Assembly: GCF_004402405.1 (NCBI RefSeq)
Contig: NZ_SOFE01000023.1
Span: 124,001-188,000 of the forward strand
Direction of reading: 5' to 3'
Source of the DNA: Cryobacterium levicorallinum
Lineage (GTDB): Bacteria > Actinomycetota > Actinomycetes > Actinomycetales > Microbacteriaceae
DNA: 64,000 nt
Numbering within the stretch: position 1 is the first letter of the stretch; each line of letters starts with the position of its first letter. Of this stretch, positions 24,197 to 33,423 are shown one piece after another. The notes under the pieces were generated by a model that saw nothing but the letters and a program-made list of their open reading frames with translations, did no database searches and was not told the origin of the DNA. Both the position numbers and the translations under genes were made by a program.

Positions 24197-24664
24197 ATGG
24201 TTCCGCACATGATCGAAGACGACAGCACGACAGCCGCAGAGGATCTCGCAAAGCGCCTCCGGCTGCTGCTCGACGTCGCCGAAGCTGAGACGGGCAGCGA
24301 GCCCACGTTTACACAGATTGCCGCGTTCCTCGAAGAGCGCGGAACGAACCTCTCGCGGTCGAGATGGACCTACGTGGTGAACGGCCACCGGTACGTGCAA
24401 GACCGCCTACTCTTCGAAGGGCTCGCCGCGTTCTTCGACGTGGACACTGAGTTCCTCGTCGGCTCGGACGGCGCCGAGATCCCTGCCAAGGTGAGCGCTC
24501 AACTCGATCTCGTGCGGGCAATGCGCTCCGCGCGTGTCAAAACGTATGCGGCCCGTACCCTCGGCGACATTTCCCCGAACGCGCTTCAGGCGATCACCAA
24601 ATTCCTAGATGCGGAGATCTCGCAAGACTTGGCAGAAGCAAGCGAGCGCGCCAAGGCAGATTGA
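24197..24664 (+). CDS. HTH (XRE-type) ICE regulator, ImmR-like
   Basis: A 155-residue helix-turn-helix regulator. An ATG at 24128 is excluded because it lies inside the promoter; ATGs at 24197 and 24209 remain, with AGAGGAG at 24188-24194 spaced oddly for both. The HTH spans about residues 35-85 (FTQIAAFLEERGTNLSRSRW and YVQDRLLFEGLAAFFDVD), followed by a helical dimerisation tail. The stop overlaps the start of the metallopeptidase gene. Location beside three operators and an ImmA/IrrE partner suggests it represses the transfer operon until cleaved. Confidence 0.78.
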   Translation: MVPHMIEDDSTTAAEDLAKRLRLLLDVAEAETGSEPTFTQIAAFLEERGTNLSRSRWTYVVNGHRYVQDRLLFEGLAAFFDVDTEFLVGSDGAEIPAKVSAQLDLVRAMRSARVKTYAARTLGDISPNALQAITKFLDAEISQDLAEASERAKAD

Positions 24665-25161
24665 GCCATACACAGGTCCCGGAGGGAAGTGACACGGCAG
24701 TGAACAACGAAGTGAGCGTGCCGGCGCTGGCCGAGCTCGCCCTGGGCGAGACATTCACCTTCGATGAGTTGGTCGGTGCAGTGCAGCGAAGTAGGCAGCG
24801 TGGCCTGCGCATCGTCGAACTCGCGGAACTGGGCGTTCATGACGGCTTATGCGCCGTTTCGCTCATGAGGGATGGCGAAGATTTGATTCTTCATGCGCAC
24901 AGTGATTCGGCGCTGCATCGGCAGCAGTTCGTGCTGCACGAATTGGCGCACTTGATCTTGGGTCACGATGTCGACGACGATCCTGACACGCGCGACTATC
25001 TGCTGCCGGACATCCCGCCGCAGACCCTGCGCCGACTGCTCAAGCGCCAAAATCTCAACACCGACAAAGAAGTCCAAGCTGAGACCCTCGCCGACCAGCT
25101 CGCCGCGGCAATTAGGGGATCGACATTGCATTCCTCCCGGTACTTGGAGATCTTCGGATGA
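24661..25161 (+). CDS. ImmA/IrrE-family metallopeptidase
   Basis: A 166-residue zincin of the ImmA/IrrE family (DUF955). The HExxH is at 93-97 (VLHELAHLILGH), with a downstream EVQAETLADQLAAAI helix that should carry the third ligand. ImmA-type proteases cleave their cognate repressor to trigger ICE excision in ICEBs1. The TTG start at 24661 overlaps the regulator stop, so the pair is stoichiometrically coupled. A later GTG at 24700 is an alternative start. Confidence 0.85.
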   Translation: MSHTQVPEGSDTAVNNEVSVPALAELALGETFTFDELVGAVQRSRQRGLRIVELAELGVHDGLCAVSLMRDGEDLILHAHSDSALHRQQFVLHELAHLILGHDVDDDPDTRDYLLPDIPPQTLRRLLKRQNLNTDKEVQAETLADQLAAAIRGSTLHSSRYLEIFG

Positions 25162-26177
25162 TTGCCGTCCTGGTCTCCGCCCTCATGTGGCTGCTTGTCG
25201 CGAGCCTGCTTATCCTTCGGCGGGGTCGTGCCGAGCGCAACATCAGCTACGCCGCGCTGACGATCGCGATCGCGATGACGCTGAATACGGATCAGGTCTA
25301 CTGGGCGCTCGACCCGCTCGCTGGCGGCTCCAACCTGGTAACCCTCGTGGCGGACGCTACGTTGATGGTCGGCGTCTTCTTCCTAGGGCGCGGAGTGATG
25401 AGGGCATCCGAGCATCAAACGTGGGCCGTCCGGCTCGCACTCGGCCGGTTCACACTCGTCGCCGCGCTCATCGGCGCGATCGGAACGTTCCTGCTCATCC
25501 ATCGTGGCGGCACCACCACCAGCTTCATGCTTGAGCTTGGCGAACAACCCGCTGCCGCCGCCTACTCGATGATCCAATTCATTTACTACGGGATCGTCCT
25601 CGCAGCGATGGCCGCGCTCGCTGGACGGCAGCTCCGAAGCAGCGAGGGCGCCCAGCGGTTACCGCCGGTATCTCTGATCCTCGGAAGCACCTTCGGGGTC
25701 GCGTTGAGCGTCGTCGTCATCATCATGGATCTCGCCCATGTGGTCGGCGAACTCGACCTGATGGCAGCAGTCGCCGTCGCGTATGAACCGCTCCACATCC
25801 TGACCTTCCTCCTCCTCTGCCTCGGCTTCGCCAGTCAGCCCGCAGCCCGCACTTTCCAGGCCAGATCTCGCGAACGGACGACCCGGAGGCTCGTCGGCGA
25901 ACTCGAACCGATCTGGGCCAAAGCGACAACCGTACGACCGGGAATCAGCCAGAACGAGCATGTTGCGTTCGACGCCGGCGGGCCCGAGACTCTGCTCCAT
26001 CGCCAAGTCGTTGAGATCCGCGATGCGATGATCGATACGCGGGTGTCATTCGACGTGAGCGACTACGACAAGGAGCTAGTCGAGCGCGCCGAACGCCACC
26101 TACTCGGAGCCGGGCCGACCGGCTCGGTGCCCACCGTTTCTCCGGCGACGACCGGAGACGGGCTGCGCCAACGATGA
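25158..26177 (+). CDS. Seven-helix membrane protein, MAB_1171c/DUF6545-like
   Basis: A 339-residue protein with about seven transmembrane helices in residues 1-230 (for example VLVSALMWLLVASLLIL, LVTLVADATLMVGVFFL, FTLVAALIGAIGTFLLI, ILGSTFGVALSVVVIIM, ILTFLLLCLGFASQ) and a soluble C-terminal 110 residues. Layout and neighbours (XRE regulator, ImmA) match the actinobacterial MAB_1171c family, which has no established function. The four-base overlap with both neighbours (ATGA) makes it part of a strict operon. A sensor or transporter role would be speculation. Confidence 0.7.
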   Translation: MIAVLVSALMWLLVASLLILRRGRAERNISYAALTIAIAMTLNTDQVYWALDPLAGGSNLVTLVADATLMVGVFFLGRGVMRASEHQTWAVRLALGRFTLVAALIGAIGTFLLIHRGGTTTSFMLELGEQPAAAAYSMIQFIYYGIVLAAMAALAGRQLRSSEGAQRLPPVSLILGSTFGVALSVVVIIMDLAHVVGELDLMAAVAVAYEPLHILTFLLLCLGFASQPAARTFQARSRERTTRRLVGELEPIWAKATTVRPGISQNEHVAFDAGGPETLLHRQVVEIRDAMIDTRVSFDVSDYDKELVERAERHLLGAGPTGSVPTVSPATTGDGLRQR

Positions 26178-27322
26178 AAGCCGCCTGGGCCCTGGCTGGC
26201 GCGCTGGCCGGCGCAAGCGTGGCGCTCGGAGGGCTCGGGTTCCTGATCGCGCGGCGACTGACCGCCCCGGCAAGCGGGCGAAAATACGACTTGACAATTA
26301 GAGACGTGGATCACACGGGGGAGCGACCCATCGTCGTCCTTGATCGTTCACCGCGCACCGCCGCACCCGGCGACTACTGCCTCATTGTCGAGAACGGCGG
26401 CTGGGTTCAGCTGTCCCCGGAAGTCGAAGATCGCGGGCCGCATCTCGTCGGACGCGAGGTCGTGGGGGAGGCATGGCACGGCCTGGCCTCCGGCCAACGA
26501 GCATCCTGGAGTGGCATCTATTTTCAGACTCCAGCAGATGCCGGCCTCCAAACAACGGATGTCGAAATACAAACGGATGTCGGCCCCGCGCCCGCCTGGC
26601 TCATCACGCCCCGAGATGCTCCGTCGACCACGTGGGCCATCCATATTCACGGGCTCGGAAGCGCGCGTGCCGGAACGTTGCGTGGTGTGCAGGTCGCCTC
26701 GGAAGCTGGGTTGACGTCGCTCGTTGTGACGTATCGCAACGACGGTGAAGGCCCCAGGGTGGGGACCGGTAGGTCCGAGCTTGGCGCCGCCGAGGTCGAT
26801 GACGTGCGCGCGGCCGTGCGCTTCGCCTGCGAGAACGGCGCACGCAGCGTCGTGCTTTTTGGGTGGTCGATGGGCGCAGCCATCGCGCTGCAACTCGCAG
26901 CAGGGCCTGGGCTTCGAGGCATCGTTGCCGGGCTCGTGCTCGAATCGCCCGTGCTCGACTGGGTCTCGACGATCAAGGCGAACTGCGCGCGGTCGGGCCT
27001 GCCTGGCTGGACCGGCGCGCTTGCCCTGCCGTGGCTCAACGTCCGGCCGCTGGCTCGAATGACCGGTCTAGCTAACCCCATCGGTCTGCGCGGCTTCGAC
27101 TGGATCGCGCGCGCCGACGATTTGACCGTGCCGTCGCTCATCCTTCATGGAACACTCGACACGTCGTCGCCCTTCGAACTCTCGACTCGCCTCAGCGCCC
27201 TGCGTCCTGACATGGTCGACCTTGAGGCCTTCGACGCGGATCACACGATGAGCTGGAACTCGGCTCGCCAGCGATGGCGGGCAGTCCTCACGTCTTGGCT
27301 GGCACCTGGAACAGTAGGTTGA
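26174..27322 (+). CDS. Membrane-anchored alpha/beta hydrolase
   Basis: A 382-residue protein with an N-terminal membrane anchor (3-29) and an alpha/beta hydrolase fold. The nucleophile elbow is LFGWSMGAAIAL (GxSxG), the acid is probably in SLILHGTLDTSSPFE and the histidine in FDADHTMSWN. An oxyanion-type HGLG occurs at AIHIHGLGSAR. The substrate is unknown. It is the last gene of the four-gene operon and overlaps the membrane-protein stop by four bases. Confidence 0.82.
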   Translation: MKAAWALAGALAGASVALGGLGFLIARRLTAPASGRKYDLTIRDVDHTGERPIVVLDRSPRTAAPGDYCLIVENGGWVQLSPEVEDRGPHLVGREVVGEAWHGLASGQRASWSGIYFQTPADAGLQTTDVEIQTDVGPAPAWLITPRDAPSTTWAIHIHGLGSARAGTLRGVQVASEAGLTSLVVTYRNDGEGPRVGTGRSELGAAEVDDVRAAVRFACENGARSVVLFGWSMGAAIALQLAAGPGLRGIVAGLVLESPVLDWVSTIKANCARSGLPGWTGALALPWLNVRPLARMTGLANPIGLRGFDWIARADDLTVPSLILHGTLDTSSPFELSTRLSALRPDMVDLEAFDADHTMSWNSARQRWRAVLTSWLAPGTVG

Positions 27323-27605
27323 ACGAATTCCATCCACATCGATTGGGCTTTGCCTCTCGCAGGGCTGTGGACACCGACAGCCCGGCTTTCTGGGCCTGCA
27401 GGCAAATCCGCCATGCTTCCTTCGACCAGTAAAAAACCCGGCCAAGCCGGACATCCCCGGCCAAACCTAGTCCGCTCCGGTAGCATCGCAGAGGTAGACC
27501 TACTCGGGGCCTGCCAAATAAATGGGGGCGTTGTGACCGAGCCTTGGCAGTCCGCGAACAAGATCCCTGCCGGCCCCGACTGTGACGAGGCGGGGGACTA
27601 ACAGC
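27323..27605. other. Intergenic region before the restriction operon
   Basis: It holds no supported gene. A GGCCAAGCCGG-type short inverted repeat near 27435-27465, followed by no T tract, could end the hydrolase operon. A CGGTAGCATCG segment at about 27478-27488 resembles a -10 box (TAGCAT) and could drive the restriction operon. Both are weak readings. Confidence 0.3.
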
Positions 27606-30600
27606 ATGCGCATCATTGATAACGTAACCGATCTGCTCGGTGACGACCTCAAGTCGGAGATCACATCAGGATCGAAGGTCCGGATAGCCGCGTCGACATT
27701 TTCAATCTTCGCATTCGAGGCGCTCCGTAAAGAACTGGAGCAGGTCTCTGAGGTCGAGTTCATCTTCACCTCGCCATCGTTCGTGACTGAGAATGTCACC
27801 GACAAGCTCCGCAAGGAAAAGCGCGAGTTCTTCATCCCCGCTGGGCAGGCCGAGTCGAGCTTGTACGGCAGTGAGTTCGAAATCAAACTCCGCAACAAGC
27901 TCACCCAGCGGGCCATCGCCAAGGAGTGTGCCGATTGGGTACGCCGCAAGGTGACATTTCGATCTAACGCGACGGGCAACCCGATGCAACCACTCGCCGT
28001 GGTTGATGGCAGAGCGGCATACTTCCCGATCCAGGGATTCACGACGACGGACCTCGGCTATGAAAGCGGCCCCGCAGTCTCAAACGTCGTGACGAAGTTC
28101 GAGAGCCAGACGGAGACGAAGCGGTTCCTCGACTTGTTCGACCAGATTTGGAACAATCCAGGACAACTCCACGACGTTACTCAGGCCGTCAGCGACCATA
28201 TAGCTAACGTGTACGCCGAAAACTCGCCTGCGCGCATCTACTTCCTTATCCTGTACAACCTGTTTGCGGAGTTTCTCGACGAAATCAATGAAGATGTTCT
28301 GCCAAATGACCGCACCGGCTACCAAGAGACAAAGGTCTGGCAGAGCCTCTACAACTTCCAGCGCGACGGTGCGACCGGCATCATCAACAAATTGGAGACC
28401 TACAACGGCTGCATCCTTGCCGACTCGGTGGGTTTGGGGAAGACGTTCACAGCGTTGGCCGTCATTAAATACTACGAGTTGCGCAACAAGTCAGTTCTGG
28501 TTCTTTGCCCGAAGAAGCTCGCCGAGAACTGGACAAATTACAACGCCAACCTCACGACGAACATCTTCGCCGCCGACCGGTTCAACTACGACGTCCTCGC
28601 TCATACTGACCTCTCACGCACGAAAGGCGAGTCGCTAGGACTCCGGCTGGATCGTATCAATTGGGGAAATTACGACTTGGTCGTGATCGATGAGTCACAC
28701 AACTTTCGGAATGCTGACTACGCCGAGGAGAAGGAATCGCGCTATCAGCGACTCATGCGGAAAGTCATGCGCGAGGGAGTCAAGACTAAAGTGCTGATGC
28801 TTTCGGCCACTCCCGTGAACAACCGGTTCAATGACCTGAAGAACCAGCTGCAACTTGCCTACGAAGGTGAGTCGGAAAACCTGGCTCAACATCTGAATCT
28901 CTCCACGAGCGTGGAGAAGGTCTTCTCTGATGCGCAACGGGTGTTCAATGAATGGTCCAAGCTGGGCCCCGAGCATCGAACGACGGAACGCATTCTTCAG
29001 ATGCTGGACTTCGATTTCTTTGAGCTGCTCGACGCGGTCACCATCGCCCGATCCCGCAAACACATCCAGGCGTTCTACGACACTTCTGAGATAGGCGCGT
29101 TCCCGGAACGCAGAGCCCCCCTATCGATCCGAGCACCACTTACTGACTTGGGGGATGTCCCGGGCTTCAACGTTATCTTCGAGCAGCTCCAAGCTCTCAC
29201 TCTCGCCGTCTACACTCCTCTGGCCTACGTGTTCCCGAGCAGGCGCGCCAAGTACGAAGACCTCTACAACGTCACCGCCGGAAGTGCCCGCTCCAATCTC
29301 GGGCAGGCCGGTCGCGAGCAGGGTTTGAAGAAGCTCATGACGGTCAACCTCCTCAAACGGCTCGAGAGCTCGGTCGAAGCTTTCCGATTAACGCTGGAAA
29401 GAATAGAACGCACGGTTGACGAGAGATTCCAAAGTCTTTCGATCCACAATGGGCCGATAGTAGATGCCGCTGATTTGATCGATTACGACTTTGACCTCGA
29501 TGACGAGGACGACGCGAACGTGGAGGCGATTTCGTTCGGAGAGAAGATCAAGATCGACCTCGACGATATCGACATCGATTCGTGGCAGCGGGATTTGTGG
29601 AATGACCGCGAGACACTCCGAGAGCTGCTCGATGAGATGCGCAAGGTCACCCCAGGCAATGACCGCAAGCTCGCCGAGCTCAAACGCCTGATTGAACGCA
29701 AGGCCGAGAACCCGATCAACAGCGGCAATCGCAAGGTGCTGGTGTTTTCAGCGTTCGCTGACACCGCCGGATACCTCTACCGAGAACTCGCGCCAGTGCT
29801 TGCGGAAGCCGGGCTGGAGACGGCCGTCATCACCGGTGGGAGCCACGGAGCGAAGACCACACTCGGCACGGGCTTCGACTTCCAGCAGGTCATGGCGATG
29901 TTCTCCCCGCGGTCAAAGCAGAGGGATCTGACCATGCCGAACGAGACTCGCCAACTTGATGTGCTCATTGGCACCGATGTCATCAGTGAGGGGCAAAACC
30001 TTCAGGACTGCGACTACCTGATCAACTACGACATCCACTGGAACCCAGTTCGTATCATCCAGCGGTTCGGGCGAATTGATCGTATCGGCTCCCAGAACGC
30101 GCAGATTCAACTGGTAAATTTTTGGCCAGACATTTCCCTCGACGAGTACATTAACCTCAAGGAACGCGTCGAAAACCGAATGGTGATGGCCGACCTTGCC
30201 AGCACCGCCGACGACAACGTCCTTACCCTTGAGCACTCCGATGCAGGGTTCCGCAGAGAGCAGCTGCGTAAGCTCCAAGACGATGTCATCGAGCTTGAGG
30301 ACGTCCGCACGGGCGTCTCCATCACAGACCTCGGACTCAACGATTTCCGAATGGACTTGCTCGCCTACGTCAAAGAATACGGCGACCTTGCCGCCGCGCC
30401 GAAGGGGCTGCACGCCGTGGTGCCAGCCGATGCGAGTAAGGGGCTCGTGCCAGGCGTGATCTTTGCGCTTCGGAATGTGGATGCTGACGACAACTTGAAC
30501 CGTGGCAACAGGCTGCACCCGCATTATCTTGTGTACCTCGATGATCGAGGTGAAGTTGTGGCTGATCACACCGAGGCCAAGCGTCTACTTGACCTGCTCC

Positions 30601-30878
30601 GTGCTGGATGCCGGGTCTACGAGGAACCCCTGACCGATGTAGTGCAGGCTTTCAACACTGCGACGGGCGAAGGCGCGCACATGGGTAAGTATTCTCAACT
30701 GCTCACCGACGCGATCCACTCGATGATCGATGTTTCTGAGGAACGCGACATCGACAGTCTCTTCACTGGAGGTCAAACCACCGCCCTGAACGGAACGATT
30801 GCGGGGCTAGACGACTTTGAACTCATCGCGTTTGTCGTCATTGTTGACCCCGTGCAGGCGGTGACAGCCGATGGTTGA
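27606..30878 (+). CDS. PLD-like/SNF2-family helicase of an expanded Type III R-M locus
   Basis: A 1090-residue protein; ATG 27606 is preferred over an upstream ATG because the conserved-looking N-terminus MRIIDNVTDLL begins there. Residues 1-190 resemble a phospholipase D-like domain (FIFTSP and ALRKELEQ segments) without a clear HKD. The SNF2/RapA-like motor follows: Walker A DSVGLGKTFTA (about 273), DESHNF (about 360), LSATPVNN (about 399) and INYDIHWNPVRIIQRFGRID (about 810). It is the first gene of a five-gene operon and overlaps DUF4391 by eight bases. It probably translocates on DNA to assist recognition or destruction of unmodified invaders. Confidence 0.83.
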   Translation: MRIIDNVTDLLGDDLKSEITSGSKVRIAASTFSIFAFEALRKELEQVSEVEFIFTSPSFVTENVTDKLRKEKREFFIPAGQAESSLYGSEFEIKLRNKLTQRAIAKECADWVRRKVTFRSNATGNPMQPLAVVDGRAAYFPIQGFTTTDLGYESGPAVSNVVTKFESQTETKRFLDLFDQIWNNPGQLHDVTQAVSDHIANVYAENSPARIYFLILYNLFAEFLDEINEDVLPNDRTGYQETKVWQSLYNFQRDGATGIINKLETYNGCILADSVGLGKTFTALAVIKYYELRNKSVLVLCPKKLAENWTNYNANLTTNIFAADRFNYDVLAHTDLSRTKGESLGLRLDRINWGNYDLVVIDESHNFRNADYAEEKESRYQRLMRKVMREGVKTKVLMLSATPVNNRFNDLKNQLQLAYEGESENLAQHLNLSTSVEKVFSDAQRVFNEWSKLGPEHRTTERILQMLDFDFFELLDAVTIARSRKHIQAFYDTSEIGAFPERRAPLSIRAPLTDLGDVPGFNVIFEQLQALTLAVYTPLAYVFPSRRAKYEDLYNVTAGSARSNLGQAGREQGLKKLMTVNLLKRLESSVEAFRLTLERIERTVDERFQSLSIHNGPIVDAADLIDYDFDLDDEDDANVEAISFGEKIKIDLDDIDIDSWQRDLWNDRETLRELLDEMRKVTPGNDRKLAELKRLIERKAENPINSGNRKVLVFSAFADTAGYLYRELAPVLAEAGLETAVITGGSHGAKTTLGTGFDFQQVMAMFSPRSKQRDLTMPNETRQLDVLIGTDVISEGQNLQDCDYLINYDIHWNPVRIIQRFGRIDRIGSQNAQIQLVNFWPDISLDEYINLKERVENRMVMADLASTADDNVLTLEHSDAGFRREQLRKLQDDVIELEDVRTGVSITDLGLNDFRMDLLAYVKEYGDLAAAPKGLHAVVPADASKGLVPGVIFALRNVDADDNLNRGNRLHPHYLVYLDDRGEVVADHTEAKRLLDLLRAGCRVYEEPLTDVVQAFNTATGEGAHMGKYSQLLTDAIHSMIDVSEERDIDSLFTGGQTTALNGTIAGLDDFELIAFVVIVDPVQAVTADG

Positions 30879-31536
30879 TCTTTTGTACAAGTGGCCTGCC
30901 GCCGCCAAGTTTGGCAGTCGTGTGCCCAAGGAGAAGTTTTACGAGTACGGCAGTGTCAGCACCGCTGTGCGTGAGAAGTTTGTGTCCGAGGTCCAGCGCA
31001 TTACCTGGGCCTATAAGCTTGCCGAATCCACCATCAACCTCCCCGGCAGCACGAGCGTTCCTGAGATCCAGGTCTTTCATATCGACACCAAGACCGGCGA
31101 CGTCGCCGATCAGGTGCTGTCCGCAATCGACAAGGCCATCCAGTACCCGATTATCTTCGAGATCACGCGCGCAACAGCTGGCGAACCTCAGGTCCGGATG
31201 GTCGCAGCACACAAGCAGCTCAGCTCGGGTGCCTCGAAACTCAGTGCCTACTACTCGACCGGATGGCTCTCTGCTGACGCAGAACGGCAATCGCTCCCGA
31301 CAGCTATTGGCTTGCCCACCCTCTACGCGGCGATCCTGGAGCCGCTGACGCCGGTGACGGTGCGGCCCGGTGAGGAGATGTCAGAGGTTGCCGACAGACT
31401 GGCGACCGTGCGGAAACTCGAACGCGAGATCACCGCCTTGGAGCGCAGGCTCCGCACCGAACCGCAGCTCAACCGCAAGATCGAGCTGCGCCGCACCCTC
31501 AAAACTAGACAACAAGAACTCGAACAGCAGAGGTAA
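30871..31536 (+). CDS. DUF4391 protein
   Basis: A 221-residue protein matching DUF4391: YKWPAAAKFGSRVPKEKFYE at the N-terminus, ITWAYKLAESTINLPG and IQVFHIDTKT, then IFEITR and VRMVAAHKQ, and a C-terminal coiled coil (about 170-221, leucine/glutamate/arginine-rich). DUF4391 members are regularly sited between SNF2 helicases and Type III methylases, but no activity is established. The coiled coil suggests that it bridges the helicase and Mod subunits. Confidence 0.78.
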   Translation: MVDLLYKWPAAAKFGSRVPKEKFYEYGSVSTAVREKFVSEVQRITWAYKLAESTINLPGSTSVPEIQVFHIDTKTGDVADQVLSAIDKAIQYPIIFEITRATAGEPQVRMVAAHKQLSSGASKLSAYYSTGWLSADAERQSLPTAIGLPTLYAAILEPLTPVTVRPGEEMSEVADRLATVRKLEREITALERRLRTEPQLNRKIELRRTLKTRQQELEQQR

Positions 31537-31539
31537 CCC

Positions 31540-33423
31540 GTGGAGAAACTACGAATGACGTCGCCAGACCTGACAGACTCCAATATCGGCAAGCTCGCCG
31601 ACCTATTCCCGACCGTCGTCACTGAGTCCGTCGACGCTGACGGCAATTTCAAGATGGCCGTCGACTTCGATCTGCTGCGCCAGGAACTCTCCGACCACGT
31701 CGTTGACGGGCCGCAGGAGAGGTACCAGCTCGACTGGCCAGGTAAGCGTGCCGCCACATTCGCCGCTAACGCGCCGATCGCCAAGACGCTGCGTCCCGTC
31801 CGCGAAGAGTCGGTGGATTTTGAAACCACAAAGAACCTCTTCATCGAAGGTGACAACCTCGACGCTCTCAAATTACTGCAGGAGTCCTACCTCGGCAAAG
31901 TCAAACTCATCTACATTGACCCGCCTTACAATACAGGCAGCGACTTCGTCTACTCGGACACGTTCTCACAGACCTCCGCTGAGTACCTGCGCAACTCTGG
32001 TCAGGCTGACGACAACGGAGTTCGTCTCATTGCGAACACAGAAGCAAACGGCCGCTTCCATTCCGACTGGCTGAGCATGATTTACCCGCGCCTGAAGTTG
32101 TCAAGGAATCTGCTCACCGATGACGGCGTGATCTTCATTTCTATCGATGACAATGAGATTGGGCAGCTTCGTCGGATCTGTGACGAGATCTTCGGTGAGG
32201 CAAACTTTCTCGCGCAAGTCGTCTGGCAGAAGCGGACTTCACCAGAGGCTCGGAAACGTATCGGTGCGGGGCATGAATACGTCGTGATGTATGCGCGGGA
32301 TCGAGCGAATGTGGAAGCGGCGCTCGCGCCACTGCCGCTGGACGAAAAGGATCGCGCGGCTTTCAATAACCCGGACGACGACCCGCGCGGGCGGTGGGTA
32401 TCGTCAGACTTTACTGCGCCAGGCTATCGACCAAATCAGATGTATGAAATTGTCACGCCTTCCGGTTTGACGGTTGGCCCGCCCCCGGGGCGTTGCTGGA
32501 TGAACATCGAGTCCGAATACAAGAGTCAAGTTTCAGAAGGGCGCTTCTGGTTCGGGCCTGATGGGAAAGGCATCCCGCGCCGGAAGACGTACCTGGCTGA
32601 GCGTGACGGTAAGTCCGCTTGGACATGGTGGCCCAACTCGGAAGTCGGTCACACCCAAGAGGGAACTCGCGAAGTCCGTGCCCTTTTCGACAAGAACGGA
32701 CCGACTTACTTCGACTATCCGAAGCCCGTCCGCCTCTTGCGAAGGATTATTCAACTCGCAACGCATCCCGACGCTGATGAAGTGATTCTTGACTTCTTTG
32801 CGGGCTCGGGAAGCATGGCTCACGCGGTTTTGGCTCAAAACGCAGCGGATGAAGGTTCACGTCGCTTCATCATGGTCCAGATCGACGAAGTACCGGCATC
32901 GCAATCCGATGCGGCGAAGGCGGGGTATGGGTCGATCGCGGAGATATCACGAGACCGAATCCGACGAGCGGGCGCAAGCGTGTTAAAAGGCGCAGCACTC
33001 ACGAGCGTAGGGCTGGACACTGGGTTCAGGAGCTTCAAGATCGACTCGACCAACATGGCGGACGTCCTTCGTGCCCCAGACGATACTGACCAGCTTGCTC
33101 TCGATCAGCTCGAAGGAAGTGTAAAACCGGACCGTTCCGGAGAAGACCTGCTGTTTCAAGTTCTTCTCGACTGGGGCCTCGAACTAACGATGCCCATCAG
33201 CGTCGAGCAGATCGACGGCAATGAGGTTTTCGTCGTCGAGGATGGTGCTCTGATCGCATGCTTCGACGAACTCGTCAGTCCAGTGGTTGTGCATTCGATC
33301 GCGAAGCGTCAGCCGTTACGTGCTGTGTTCCGTGATTCCGGCTTCACGTCCGATGCCGCGCGTATCAACGCCGAGCAGGTCTTTCGCGAGGTATCTCCGG
33401 CGACCGACGTAAAGGCAATCTGA
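31540..33423 (+). CDS. Type III-like DNA adenine/cytosine-N4 methyltransferase (Mod)
   Basis: A 627-residue beta-class amino-methyltransferase. Motif IV DPPYNTGSDF is at 127-136 and motif I DFFAGSGSMAHAV at 418-430; the intervening 280 residues hold the target-recognition domain, the order expected for Type III Mod. ATG 31555 (GGAG nine bases upstream) is an alternative to GTG 31540. Its stop overlaps the Res start by one base. The specificity cannot be read. It modifies self DNA and probably supplies recognition for Res. Confidence 0.9.
   Translation: MEKLRMTSPDLTDSNIGKLADLFPTVVTESVDADGNFKMAVDFDLLRQELSDHVVDGPQERYQLDWPGKRAATFAANAPIAKTLRPVREESVDFETTKNLFIEGDNLDALKLLQESYLGKVKLIYIDPPYNTGSDFVYSDTFSQTSAEYLRNSGQADDNGVRLIANTEANGRFHSDWLSMIYPRLKLSRNLLTDDGVIFISIDDNEIGQLRRICDEIFGEANFLAQVVWQKRTSPEARKRIGAGHEYVVMYARDRANVEAALAPLPLDEKDRAAFNNPDDDPRGRWVSSDFTAPGYRPNQMYEIVTPSGLTVGPPPGRCWMNIESEYKSQVSEGRFWFGPDGKGIPRRKTYLAERDGKSAWTWWPNSEVGHTQEGTREVRALFDKNGPTYFDYPKPVRLLRRIIQLATHPDADEVILDFFAGSGSMAHAVLAQNAADEGSRRFIMVQIDEVPASQSDAAKAGYGSIAEISRDRIRRAGASVLKGAALTSVGLDTGFRSFKIDSTNMADVLRAPDDTDQLALDQLEGSVKPDRSGEDLLFQVLLDWGLELTMPISVEQIDGNEVFVVEDGALIACFDELVSPVVVHSIAKRQPLRAVFRDSGFTSDAARINAEQVFREVSPATDVKAI

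Noticed and set aside
27606-33423. DISARM or BREX assignment for the helicase and methylase genes
   Set aside because: No DUF1998 (DrmB), PglZ, BrxC or Lon-like gene is present, and Res plus Mod fit Type III restriction.
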